In this document: positions 53,791 to 64,000 of the stretch, in pieces
Layout of the letters: the number at the start of each line of letters is the position of its first letter
How positions within the stretch are numbered: position 1 is the stretch's first letter
NCBI GenBank assembly: GCA_018136815.1
Contig: CM030933.1
Span: forward strand, 3,211,144-3,275,143
DNA: 64,000 bases
Origin: Isochrysis galbana
Taxonomy: Eukaryota > Haptophyta > Isochrysidales > Isochrysidaceae
Reading direction: 5' to 3'
Program-made: the position numbers and the translations under genes
Notes under the pieces: model-generated
Told to the model about the DNA's origin: nothing
The model's input: the letters and a program-made list of their open reading frames with translations, nothing else
Database searches by the model: none

Positions 53791-56700
53791 GACCCACTCA
53801 TCACGGGGCTGCAGGGCCACCGTGCCTACGCGGGCAGCGTGGGCGGCTCGAGCCTCTACATCTCGCACCTGGGCGCCGGATCGACAGGGCAGCCGCCCGA
53901 CATCCTCGTTGGCGGGAAACCGTGCCGGATCGTCTTCCACACCTCGACGCCCAGCAAGTTCCACTGCCTTCTTCCGCCACTCTCTCTTGCCAATGGAGCG
54001 GGTCACGAGATGGTCGACATTGACGGTTCCCCCGCAAGGGGAGTCCTCCTCCCAATCATCGTCATAACGTCCGATGGACGAACCGCGAGATGCGCAGTCG
54101 CGGTGAGCAAGCCGACAGCTGTAGGGGTCCGCCATGCCCGTCGCCTGAAGAGGGGGCTGGCCTCACCACTCGGCGGGCCGTCCGTGTCCCACGGGCAGAG
54201 ATGGCAGGGATGGGGCCTGATCGAGGGCAAGGGGGGGGGGCACGTGCTGACGCAGTGTGATGACGCCTGCCCGCCCGCCCCCCGGCGCAGGATGGCTGCT
54301 CGGTGCGTATCGATCTGTGGAGCACGCCTAATGTGTCAGAAATTTACACGCCCGCGATCCGCGCGGGCGGCCTGCTCCGGATGAATGGCGCGCGAATCGA
54401 TGGCGGCGTCGACGGTGAGCCGCTCGCGTCGCTCGAGCTCAAGCGCGAGGGTAGCACGCAACAGATTAGCTGCCGTACGCGCGACGATGGCGGGGACGCT
54501 GTCGCTTACACGTGAGTCGCGTCCGCCTCGCCCGCCCGACCCCACGCTCCCGCCCCCGAATCCTCCAACTTGCATCTCCCAGCCAACCCACTACCCACCA
54601 GCGGCGCCTCCGCTCCCCTTCTCCCCGCCGTGCGCAGCTCCTACAGTAAATTCGGCTGCCAGATCGGCGCATTCCCACCAGGCATCGCTGCGGGCGAATG
54701 GAACGCCTCCCTTGTCCTGCCCTCGAAGCGCTTCAATTTCGGCGGCGCGCTCACCTTCCCACGCGCGCGCCGGATCAGCCTACCATCAGGCGACGCCTAC
54801 TGGCTTGAGCTGCTTCCGCGTGTCGCGTCCGTTTCGCCGCGACGCGGCTCGCTCGCCGGTGGCACGGTCATCACTGTCGTGGGCGAGGGCTTCGGCTCCG
54901 ATGCTGGCGCGCTCCAGGTCAGCGTCGGCGGCCGGCCATGCGCCGTCGCGGCGCTGCGCACCGGCGCGCTCGAATGCACGGTCGGCTTTGCGCCTGTGCG
55001 ATCCACCATGCCCACGTGGACTCCGGCCGAGCGCGGCGCGAGGCTGCAGGTCTTCTTTGGGCCCACCTCGCCTGCTGAACTACTGGCGCACGCCGCCTTC
55101 CCCGATTCGCCCGACCTTGAGCTACTGCGCGACGGTCTGGGTTCGGTCCGTGCGCTGGGCGATAGCTACGCGATGCGACTGATGAGCTACTTCACCCCGC
55201 CGGTCGACGGCGACTACACATTCTTCGTGCGCGGCGACGACCGTGCGCAGCTCTGGTGGTCAGGCAATGCGACAGAAGTGCGAACAGAGCTGCTCGCCGA
55301 GATGATCTACGCGCGGAACTCCTGGCCCAACCCCCAGTCCGCTGAAGCCGTCGACCGTATGCGCGTCTCGCGCAAGGTGGCGCTGCGCGCAGGCGAACGC
55401 TACTGGCTCGAGCTGCTCGGCGGCGAGGGCATGGGCAACGACTTTGTCGAGGCGGGCGTACGCGTGCATGCGGTCAATCTGCCCAAGTTCGACGCCGATG
55501 CAAATGCGCGGCAGCACCCCCTTGTCGCGCGCGAAGTGCAGCGCCTCGACGTCGTGCTCGCTGAGCCAGCCACGGCAGCCGAGACCCAGCGCCTCATCCT
55601 CAACGGCACGCTCGACGCGGCGACGCAGCTCTCACTCACCGGCTCGGCGCTGACCTCCGTCGCGACCGTGCCGCCCAACGCAACAGCAGATGAGGTGGCT
55701 GCCGCAGTCGACGCGCTACTTGGCGTTCGCTGCGCCTTTTCCGGGCCAACGACCGCGTTCGACGCCGACGCATTCGACCTTGACACATTCGAGGCGGGGC
55801 CCCAAGGTGTGGCCAATGAGCTGTGGCGCAAAACGTATGGCGGGATCGCCTCCGACGGCACCCGCGACCTTACGCCGGCCGTCGTCGGCGCCGATGAGGC
55901 CGAGCCACACTGCGGCCGCTACGCAATGCGCGTCAATGGCTCCGCCGCGCTCGCGCTCAACACCGACCCCAATTCGTGGGGTGGCGTCCACCTCGAGGAA
56001 GGACAGTCGGCGCGCGTGATCGAGCGCGGCTATGAAGTGGTGCGCTACCCATACATGTGCGCCGCGTTCCGCCTCTCGCCTGGCACACGTGCCAACATGA
56101 GGGTGGCCTCTTACTACTGGCACAGCAACCGTTTGCGCTGGATGCCACGCGACTTCAATGTGCGCCTCAACGATGTCAACGATCGCGAGAGCTGGCTAGC
56201 AGAGCTGGGCGCCTTCGAGGGCGTCACCGACGATGATGAATGGCACTACTCATGCGTCGACCTACAGGCCCGACTCAATGAGATGTGCAGCGGCGCGTGC
56301 ACCCTCGACTCGTGGCTCATCAGGCAAGTATACCTGTACCCGCGTGACGCCAACTGGGACGGCATGCGCGAGGTGCGCTACTTCAGTGGCACGTCCGCCG
56401 TCTGGGTCGACGACTTCTACATCGGCGCCGAGCCGCGCGTGCTCGAGGCGCGCGACGTGTCGCCCGTGCTCGCGTCCGCCAGTGTGGCCACCCGCCTGCT
56501 TGAGGACGGGCGCGCCGTATGGGACGTGACGCTGCTTGCGCGCGGCGGCGCGGCCCTGCCCGCGCTAACCGCGACACCCGTGCCCGTCGCCGCGAACAGC
56601 ACAGCCAACGCCTCCGTCACCGCCGCCACCAACTTCACGTCCGATGCAATCAACGGTGCTCCGGCCAACGCCTCCGTCACCCCCGCCGAGGTAGTCGCTG

Positions 56701-59700
56701 GTAACTCCACGGCCAACGCCACTGACGGCGCGGCGGCCAACGCCTCCGTCATAACCCCTGAGATCATCACTGCCAACAGCACGGCCAACGCCACCGAGGG
56801 CGCGGCGGCCAACGCCTCCGTCATAACCCCTGAGATCATCACTGCCAACAGCACGGCCAACGCCACCAAGGGCGCGGCAGTCGAATCCTCCATCACCACC
56901 GCTGAGGTCATTGCGCCGGCAACGCGCAGCCTCGGTAACGGGTCCATTACGCTCTCGCTGAGTCTTGGCGGCGCCACGGTAGAGGTGCCGCTCAACACGT
57001 CGGATGCCGAACTGGGCGCGGCCCTCGCCTCGCTCCCAGCCGCCTCAGGTGGAGTACTCGTCTCGCGCTCGGGCGATGGCGCAGCGCGTGTCACCTTTAG
57101 CCTCACCTTCCTCGCCAACGGCGATGTACCGCCGCTCGTCGCGTCTGCCGACACGGCTGGCGTCAACGTGACGCTTGTCGAGATTGAGCATGGCGGCCTC
57201 GATCTCTTGCCAATTCCTGGCTCGTACCTGACGGCCCCCTCTTCGCAGGCCGAGGTCCTCGTGCGCGTGCGCGGGCAAACAGGCAGCGTGGCGCGCGCCG
57301 TCGACTGGGACGCGCGCGCCATCGGTTGTTACACGCTGCGGCAAAACGGGCGTAGCGTGTTGAGCACTGCCAATGAGGTCACAATGCCGTACTATAGCTC
57401 TCTCGAGGGGTGCGCGCACCGGTGCTCTGGCTTCGCCTACCTCGCCGTCTGGCCCTGGAAGGCGTGCGGTTGCCTTGCTTCGCTGCCCCGCAACAGCCTC
57501 ATTGCTGAGCCACACCGGTGCTCGTCGAACTGCGACGATGCAAGCCAGCTGTGCGGCGGCTCTAGCGGCTCGAACTTTTGGGCCTCGGTCTACTCAATCC
57601 CGCCCGCGCTGTCAGCCACCCAATCTCCTGCCGCGTTCGAATTTGACGAGGCGAGCACGCCACTGCTCGACGCCGCCCAACCAGCGCAGCTCGCACCCGG
57701 CGACACGCTCCTCCTCACCGGCAGCGGGTTTTCCAGCGGCAACTCGGCACCCTCCGTGCACCTGGGCGGTGCGGCGTGCGAGGTGGCGGCATGGAACGAC
57801 ACCCACGTTGGGTGCACTGCGCCCGTCTTCAGCGGCAGCGTGGCGGTCGAATTGCTGGTGCCTGGCCGGGGATACGCCCTAGCGAACGGCAATGCGTCCG
57901 TCCAGGTGACGATGGCGGCTAGCGTTGCGGCGGTCGCCGTCATGGAGGCGGCGATGGTCGCCACAGTCATGGCCTTTAGCGCCGCAGGTGGGGCGACCCT
58001 CGAGCTGACTGGCGTCGGCCTCGGCGACTCCACCAGCTTCCCCATCTTCGAGCTCAACCGCACGTCGGCCGACGCTGATCCGCTCACCGAGTGCGTTGTC
58101 CTCGAGGCGAATGCCACCGCAGCCACGTGCCGGATCGCCCCACCGGCCAATGGGGTGAGCGCCCGCGGGATAGCAGGGACGCTGCTTTCGGTCGAAGCGT
58201 CTGGCGTGGCGGCACATCCTGCGCTCCGCTTCTCCGAGCTGGCCGAGTCGGCACTCGTCGAGTCGATCAGCCCAACGGGTGGCTCGGTCGCGGGCGGCCA
58301 GCTCGTATGCGTCAACGGCGCACGACTGAACCTGAGCGCCACGCCCGCCATCCTAATCGGTGGCGTCCAGTGCGACGTTGACAGTGTGTCTGACGACCAC
58401 GCATGTTGCGTCACGCGGGGCGCGCCGTCGACCGGCATAGCCAATGTGACTGTCTCTGTCCCCGGCTTCGGCGACGCGCTCGCCCCGGACACCGGCCCCA
58501 TCACCTTCGAGTACGTTTCCGCCATCACCATTCTCGGCGTCTCGCCCGCGCGCGGCCGGACCGGCACAGTCGTCACCATCATGGGAGAGGGCTTCCCCGC
58601 GGCTGCTGACCTGTCTGTGAGCCTCGGCGACACGGGTTGCACCGTCTTGACAGGCAACGCGACACATCTTGAGTGCACCGTCGAGAGGGGTGCCACGCCC
58701 GGCGCCGCAGAGGTGACACTGCTCACGTCAGGCTCTGGCCGTGCGGAGGGGGCGCTGACCTTCACCCACGAGATTGCCGTGACGCACGTCGCGCCGCAAG
58801 GCACCTCACTTGGCGGCACAGCTATCTTGCTCAACGTCTCCGGCCTCGAGCACCTAGGCGGCGACCTGCGCGTAACCGTGGGCGAACGGGACTGTATGGA
58901 CGTGATTGTCGTTGGCGCAGACCAATTGCAGTGCACAGCGCCCCCGCTCCTAGACAGCGCCGCTGGGCTGCAGTCGTGGCTGGAGAGCTTCTACCCGAGC
59001 CCACCGCCGACCCCACCACCACCGCCATCGCCGCCGCCGCCATCGCCGCCGCCGCCATCGCCGCCGCCACCATCGCCGCCGCCGCCATCGCCGCCGCCGC
59101 CATCGCCGCCTCCGCCATCGCCGCCGCCGCCGTCGCCGCCGCCGCCGTCGCCGCCGCCGCCATCGCCGCCGCCGCCATCGCCGCCGCCGCCATCGCCGCC
59201 ACCGCCATCGCCGCCACCGCCATCGCCGCCGCCGCCATCGCCGCCGCCGCCATCGCCCATGTCACCGTCGCCCATGTCACCGTCGCCCATGCCGCCATCG
59301 CCGCCGCCATCGCCGCCGCCGCCATCGCCGCCGCCGCCATCCCCGCCGTCACCATCGCTGCCGCCGCCTCCGCCATCGCCGTTGTCGCCAACGCCCACGC
59401 CGCCATCGCCCACGCCGCCACCGCCCATGCCGCCAACGCCCGCGCTACCGGGTGCGCGCCGCATGAGCGAGCTCGCCTTTGAGACCGTCGAGTCCGTCAG
59501 TCTTACGGGCGCGGTCTGCGACGCGCCGGCCGGCTGCGACCTTACCTACCGTTACGACCTGACGCCCATACTATCTGCTGTATCGCCATCCATGGGCAGG
59601 GCCGGCGACACCATATTCATCAACGGCTCCGGGTTCGTCGGCACCGTCGCGGACGTGAGCGTCGTTATCGGCGGCGAGTCCTGCTTGGTCACCGACGTTT

Positions 59701-62700
59701 CTACTAATGCCATTGCCTGCGTGGCGCCCTTACACGATGGGAGTGGGCCTAAAACAGTGGTCGTTTCCACGAGCACCGGTTACAGCTTGCCCGACGACCA
59801 CGTCACGTTCTCATATGCGGCCCGCCTTGGCTCCATCCTTCCGGCGCAGGGCTCGATCGGTGGAGGCACCATTCTGACGCTCTTCGGCGAGGGCTTCAGC
59901 ATGCGCCGCACGGACCTCAACGTCTACGCCGGCGACTCGCGATGCAAGATAACGGCCTGCAACCACACCTTCATCGAGTGCGTCATGGAGGCGTCCAACA
60001 CCTCCACCGCGCAGGACGTGGACGTCCGCGTGACGGTCGGTGACGTGAGCGCGGACTGCGTGGGCATCTGCACCTTTGCTTACGACACCGTGTACACGCC
60101 CACGCTCACCAACGTCTCGGCCGTTCACGCGTCCGACGGCCTCTGGTCCGTCAACCTCATCGGCACCGACTTCAGTAGCGAGGACGAGATCAGCGTCGGC
60201 TCCATGCCATGCGCTCGCCACCCGACCTCCAACACCACGCATGCCACGTGCTCTTGCGCTTTGACCTCGGGCGTCCATGTCGTTCGGGTGCGCCGGCCGA
60301 ACTGGGGCTACGCCATCGGCGACCCTGAGCTTCCGACGGTCCAAGTGGGCGTGGTCATCCATGACAACCCCGAGGTACGCGCTAGCAGTCTAGCCGGTGG
60401 CCGCATCCTCCGGATAAACGGCGAGGGCTTCGCTTCACGGCCCCGAGAGAATAAAGTCGTCATCTGCGGTAAGGCTGCAACCGTGCTCGCAGCTAGCACA
60501 GCAGCCTTGGATGTAGTGACGCCTTCGCTCATGGTCGACCCCGACTTGCGCGGCACGCTCTCGCTGCAGACCTCAGTCGGTGATGAGCTCGTGGAGGAGT
60601 TATCCACCGGCACCGTCACCTCGAGTGGCGAGTACGCGACGCTCGGAGCGGGCGCGCTCATCGAGCTCACGTTCCATGGACTCGCTGTGCCTCGTGGCGC
60701 CATTATCCAAAGCGCATCTCTGCGGCTCACCGCCCAGTCGGGGACCACAGGCCGACTCTCCGTGCGCGTCCGTGGCGCCACCGTCGGGTGTGGCGGCACC
60801 TCGCCGCCCTCCCCACCATCCACAGGGAACGCTGGCTTGCCATCGGATCGGGTCCCAGGCCATGAGGAGGTCATATGGGAGCCGCTCGAGTGGGCGGTCA
60901 GAGGTTTGACCGCTCAGAGCCCTGACCTGTCCACAATCGTCGAGGCCCTCGTGTCGGGCGACGACTGGCCCGTCGAGGGTTCGGCGGCCTGTTCGATCTC
61001 CCTACTACTTGAGCACTCTGCGGGCTCGGGGACGCGCTCCTTCTTCACATCCGCGATGCCGGTGGTCGCCCCGAAACTCAACGTCAAGTGGGCCGCCCCA
61101 GACACGCAAACACAGCTCGCGTGGGTCGGCGACACCATTTGCTCCATCGATGTTACAGTTGACTATGCATCCGCCGCGGCGCAGACCATCGGCAGGCGCC
61201 GCCTCTCAGAGGTCGCGGCGCCGCCTTCGCCCACGTGCAATCAAGCCATCGATGTAGCCCTTGACACACCCTCCGCGTCTGCTACGGTCTGCCCGCACGT
61301 GATCATCAGCGCTACAGGTGGCACCGCCGGCGGCGTCACTGTGAACGGCCACGAGTGGCTGGGCGCGGCGGCCGCACAAGGTGGTGTTTGCACGGTGCTC
61401 ATCAAGGCTCTCAATCATGCCGTCGAGCCGGCTCATGTCCGTTGCTGGGCGACGCACGTGAACGATTTCGAGGCGACGCGGCTCGGGAACTACATTGTCG
61501 AGGAGGTCGGCGGCGACGATCTCCTTGCCGTCGTCAGCCGCGGCGGCACCCACGTAACAGGTGTCAACGAAAAGTTATCACAGGCGCTCTCATTGCTGAG
61601 CATTGGGCTAGTCACGAGGGAGCCGCTGGGTGCGTGCAGTTGCACGGACTTTGCGGCAATCGGGTCGAAGTCCGCCAGGAGCCCCTTCGCCGAGGCGTTT
61701 GGCGGCACGTCCCCCGTCGCTGTCGCACAGGTCGACTGCCTTCGCTACGGCATCAGCAAGTCGCCCACCCAGGCGTACTATGGCTTCGGCACCGAGTCAA
61801 ACATCGCGGCGTGCGGCCTCATCGAGATGTTCTCGTTTGATCCCACGGACGGCGGAACGGTGCAGTCTGCCGCGGTCATACCTGGACCGCAGTTCGCAGC
61901 GGACGGCGACGCGTCCTCCTTTTGGTACGCATTGGGCTCGTATGACGCCGCATTTCAATTCAGCATGGAAGGCGACCGCACGCTCGATGCGATAACGTTC
62001 GACTGGGTGTATGGCGCGAAACACGTGCTCGTGCTCGTCTCTGTGTCGGATGTCGGCCAAGACAATTGGGTGCTAGCGGCGCGTTCCTTCAACGTAGTCC
62101 CAGCCGTGCAGTCGCTTTCTCTTGGGGGAGTGGTCGCCCGTCGAGTCATGGTCTACATGTTCAAGTCGCTAGCGCCCACAGCCGATGGTCGGCCACAATT
62201 CGGTCTCCGGTCCATCATGATTGACGGCTGCTTCGAGGCGGCCACTGATACCACTGAGAGCATCGAGTTCAAGAGCAGCTCGACACCCGAGGTATACAAC
62301 GTCGTTCCTGCTCGTGGCAGCACGGCAGGCGGTACCTCCATTCTCATCAATGGTACTGGCTTTAGCAATTCGACCGCGGCTCTGAATGTGACCATCGCCG
62401 GCATCGTTTGCGAGGTTACGGCGGTCTCTGAGCATGCCGTAGAGTGTACGACGGGCTACTACGGGCGCACCGACGCCACGAATCCGGGTACCGGCCTAGT
62501 ACAGATCACTGTCGAAGGCTTCGGCGTGGCGACTGCGGGCGCCGCCGCGAGATACACGTATATTGACCTGTGGTCGCGCAACACTACATGGGGCGGCGGC
62601 CCGCTTCCCATCGAGGGGGATACCGTAGTGATTCCCGCGGGCCAGAGCGTCTTGCTCGACGTCTCGCCGCCGAAGTTGCACGTGCTAATAATCCAGGGCA

Positions 62701-64000
62701 GCCTCGTCTTCGACCGCGCAGACCTCAACCTAGATGCGCATTACATCTTTGTGCAAGGCGGCTCGCTCACAGTTGGCACCGAGTCCGAGCCTTTCTTGAA
62801 CAAAGCTGTGATCACGCTGCATGGCACCCCAACCTCCCCGGAACTGCCCATCTACGGAGCTAAGGTGCTCGGCTGTCGAGGTTGCACGCTCGACTTGCAC
62901 GGCGCGCCTACACTGCGTTCTTGGACCACCTTGAATGCCTCGGCGCCTGCGAATACGAGCGAGCTTTGGCTGCGTGAGCCCGTGGACTGGGCCGTCGACT
63001 CGTACGTCGTGGTCACCTCGACAAGCTGGGTCAAAGAGGAGGCCGAGAAGGTGCTTGTCACGGCTGTGGACTCGGACGGCTACCGCCTGCAGCTCGCCCA
63101 GCCCCTAGATTTCGATCATTTGGGTGAGACGCGCTTCTTCGACGGGCGCCCCGTCGAACTGCGCGCGGAGGTGGGCTTGCTCACGCGCAACGTCAAGGTG
63201 CAAGGTTCGGGGGTAGATTCTGACGAGCCTGCATTGTACGGAGCCCACATCATGCTGCATTCCAGTGGGGATGAGTCGCTCGTCGGCCGTTTCGAGAACA
63301 TTGAAATGACGAGAGTGGGGCAGGCCTTCCGCCTTGGCCGCTATCCGCTCCACTTCCACATGATCGGCACTGTGCGCGAGTCGTATATCCGCCACGTGTC
63401 AATCCATCGGACTTTTAACCGGGCCATCACGGTGCACGGCGTCCACTACCTGCGCGTGCATCACAACGTCGCATACGACGTCATGGGGCACACCTATTTC
63501 CTCGAGGATGGAATTGAAACCAAGAACACCTTCATCGGCAATCTCGGCGTCCTCACGCGCGCGTCCAATGCACTTCTCAGCACGGACCAAACACCCGCGA
63601 CTTTTTGGATCACCAACGGTGACAACACGTGGAGCGGCAATGTGGCGGCCGGCTCCGATAACTACGGCTTTTGGTTCAAGCCTTCAATCATCCCCGACGG
63701 CGCATCCGAGGGCACGCCGGAGGCCCAGGGTGTGTGTCCCCAGGGCATGCCCCTCGGCCTCTTCACCGACAACGTCGCGCACTCCAACGGCCGGTACGGC
63801 CTACGCATCTACGACAACAACGACGGCTGGTACCCGCGCGAACGACCGTGTAGCCCCGTCGGGCCCTCGAACCAGTTCCTCCCGATGGTCTTCTCCCGCT
63901 TTTTGACCTATCGCAACATGATTAATGGCGCTCAGATCTCTCGCGTGGCTGCGCTCGTCTTCTCCGACTGGCAGGTCGTCGACAATGGATTACGTGGTTT
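53791..64000 (+). CDS. giant IPT/TIG-PA14-WSC-G8 surface protein, PKHD1L1/fibrocystin-L-like (partial)
   Basis: Exons: about 53791-54102, 54291-54511, and 54638 to beyond the window end, the last open for 9363 bases. Introns are GT-AG (GTGAGC and GTGAGT donors). The 5' end is uncertain; a hydrophobic 'SLLLLLLSSLSCASAS' just before could be a signal peptide. Domain order by eye is IPT ('GLQGHRAYAGSVGGSSLYIS'), IPT ('GGTVITVVGEGFG'), PA14 ('GDYTFFVRGDDRAQLWW', 55205-55260), a lectin-like or unknown part, an NST repeat (56590-56880), WSC ('GCYTLRQNGRSV' with eight Cys, about 57300-57600), about four IPT, a PPSPP linker (58995-59445), about four IPT, a discoidin-like part (61800-62240), IPT, G8 ('WGGGPLPIEGDTVVIPAG', 62580-62830) and a right-handed beta-helix to the end. 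IPT/G8/beta-helix architecture is that of PKHD1L1 and TMEM2/CEMIP relatives, and WSC is typical of algal and fungal wall sensors. I infer a secreted or membrane-bound glycan-binding surface protein. Confidence 0.85.
56590..56880 (+). repeat. coding minisatellite, N-glycosylation repeats
   Basis: Period 69 nt (23 aa): 'ANSTANATEGAAANASVITP' recurs with small changes about four times. Each unit carries several N-x-S/T sequons (NST, NAT, NAS), so this stretch of the surface protein should be densely N-glycosylated. Confidence 0.8.
58995..59445 (+). repeat. proline-rich linker, CCGCCGCCATCG repeats
   Basis: About 30 units of PPPPPS/PPSPP in frame with the IPT protein. The motif matches hydroxyproline-rich linkers in algal matrix proteins. 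The Gly-, Ala- and Asp-rich frames in other registers here are shadows of the repeat. Confidence 0.85.

Noticed and set aside
58673-59482. Ala/Ile-rich and Gly/Asp-rich frames over the CCGCCGCCATCG repeat
   Set aside because: Out-of-frame readings of the PPSPP linker; the IPT protein is open through the whole region in one frame.

Overview
The window is nuclear DNA of a GC-rich eukaryotic microalga; a haptophyte is my best guess and is not proven. The grounds are spliced genes with short introns (including a probable GC-AG intron), serine/proline-rich extracellular matrix proteins, a flagellum-associated domain set (RP2/TBCC, a PKHD1L1-like G8/IPT protein), abundant CT/GA tracts, and Ty3, LINE and hAT relics. 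Two 100-base N runs (14152-14251 and 30877-30976) join contigs, so gene continuity across them is not assured. I saw no rRNA, tRNA or CRISPR.

Layout. 443-3867 (+): five-exon gene joining an RP2/TBCC-type C-CAP domain to a MINDY-3/4-type deubiquitinase. 4185-6000: short retroposon-like insertion with a 19-bp target duplication, then a broken LINE. 7383-14057 (-): UBR1/UBR2/PRT6-type N-degron E3 ligase, N-terminus missing at the first gap. 14252-17019 (+): MMPL/RND-type transporter, N-terminus missing at the same gap. 17.6-18.65 kb: hAT-like relic and a MITE. 19652-20589 (+): small three-exon gene. 22833-24272 (-): repeat protein of unknown function. 24.5-26.2 kb: repeats plus a Ty3-related fossil. 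26309-30790 (-): membrane protein with a proline-rich ectodomain, 5' end missing. 30977-42355 (-): young Ty3/chromovirus-like LTR retrotransposon whose first long ORF carries a phage-type DNA cytosine methyltransferase-like domain. 42.4-53.8 kb: transposon-rich (hAT fragments, minisatellites, foldback), with one small gene resembling an algal/giant-virus family at 44566-45150. 53791-64000 (+): very large secreted or surface protein (IPT/TIG, PA14, WSC, discoidin-like, G8, beta-helix), running off the window end.

Themes. Two genes concern ubiquitin (a MINDY-type deubiquitinase and a UBR E3). Two large genes encode surface proteins built round SP/PP-rich linkers. The most unusual items are the C-CAP/MINDY fusion, the methyltransferase-bearing LTR element, and a palindrome-plus-ATGGAGCG start module repeated at five places among hAT-like relics. 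All homology calls are from motif recognition by eye; no search was run.
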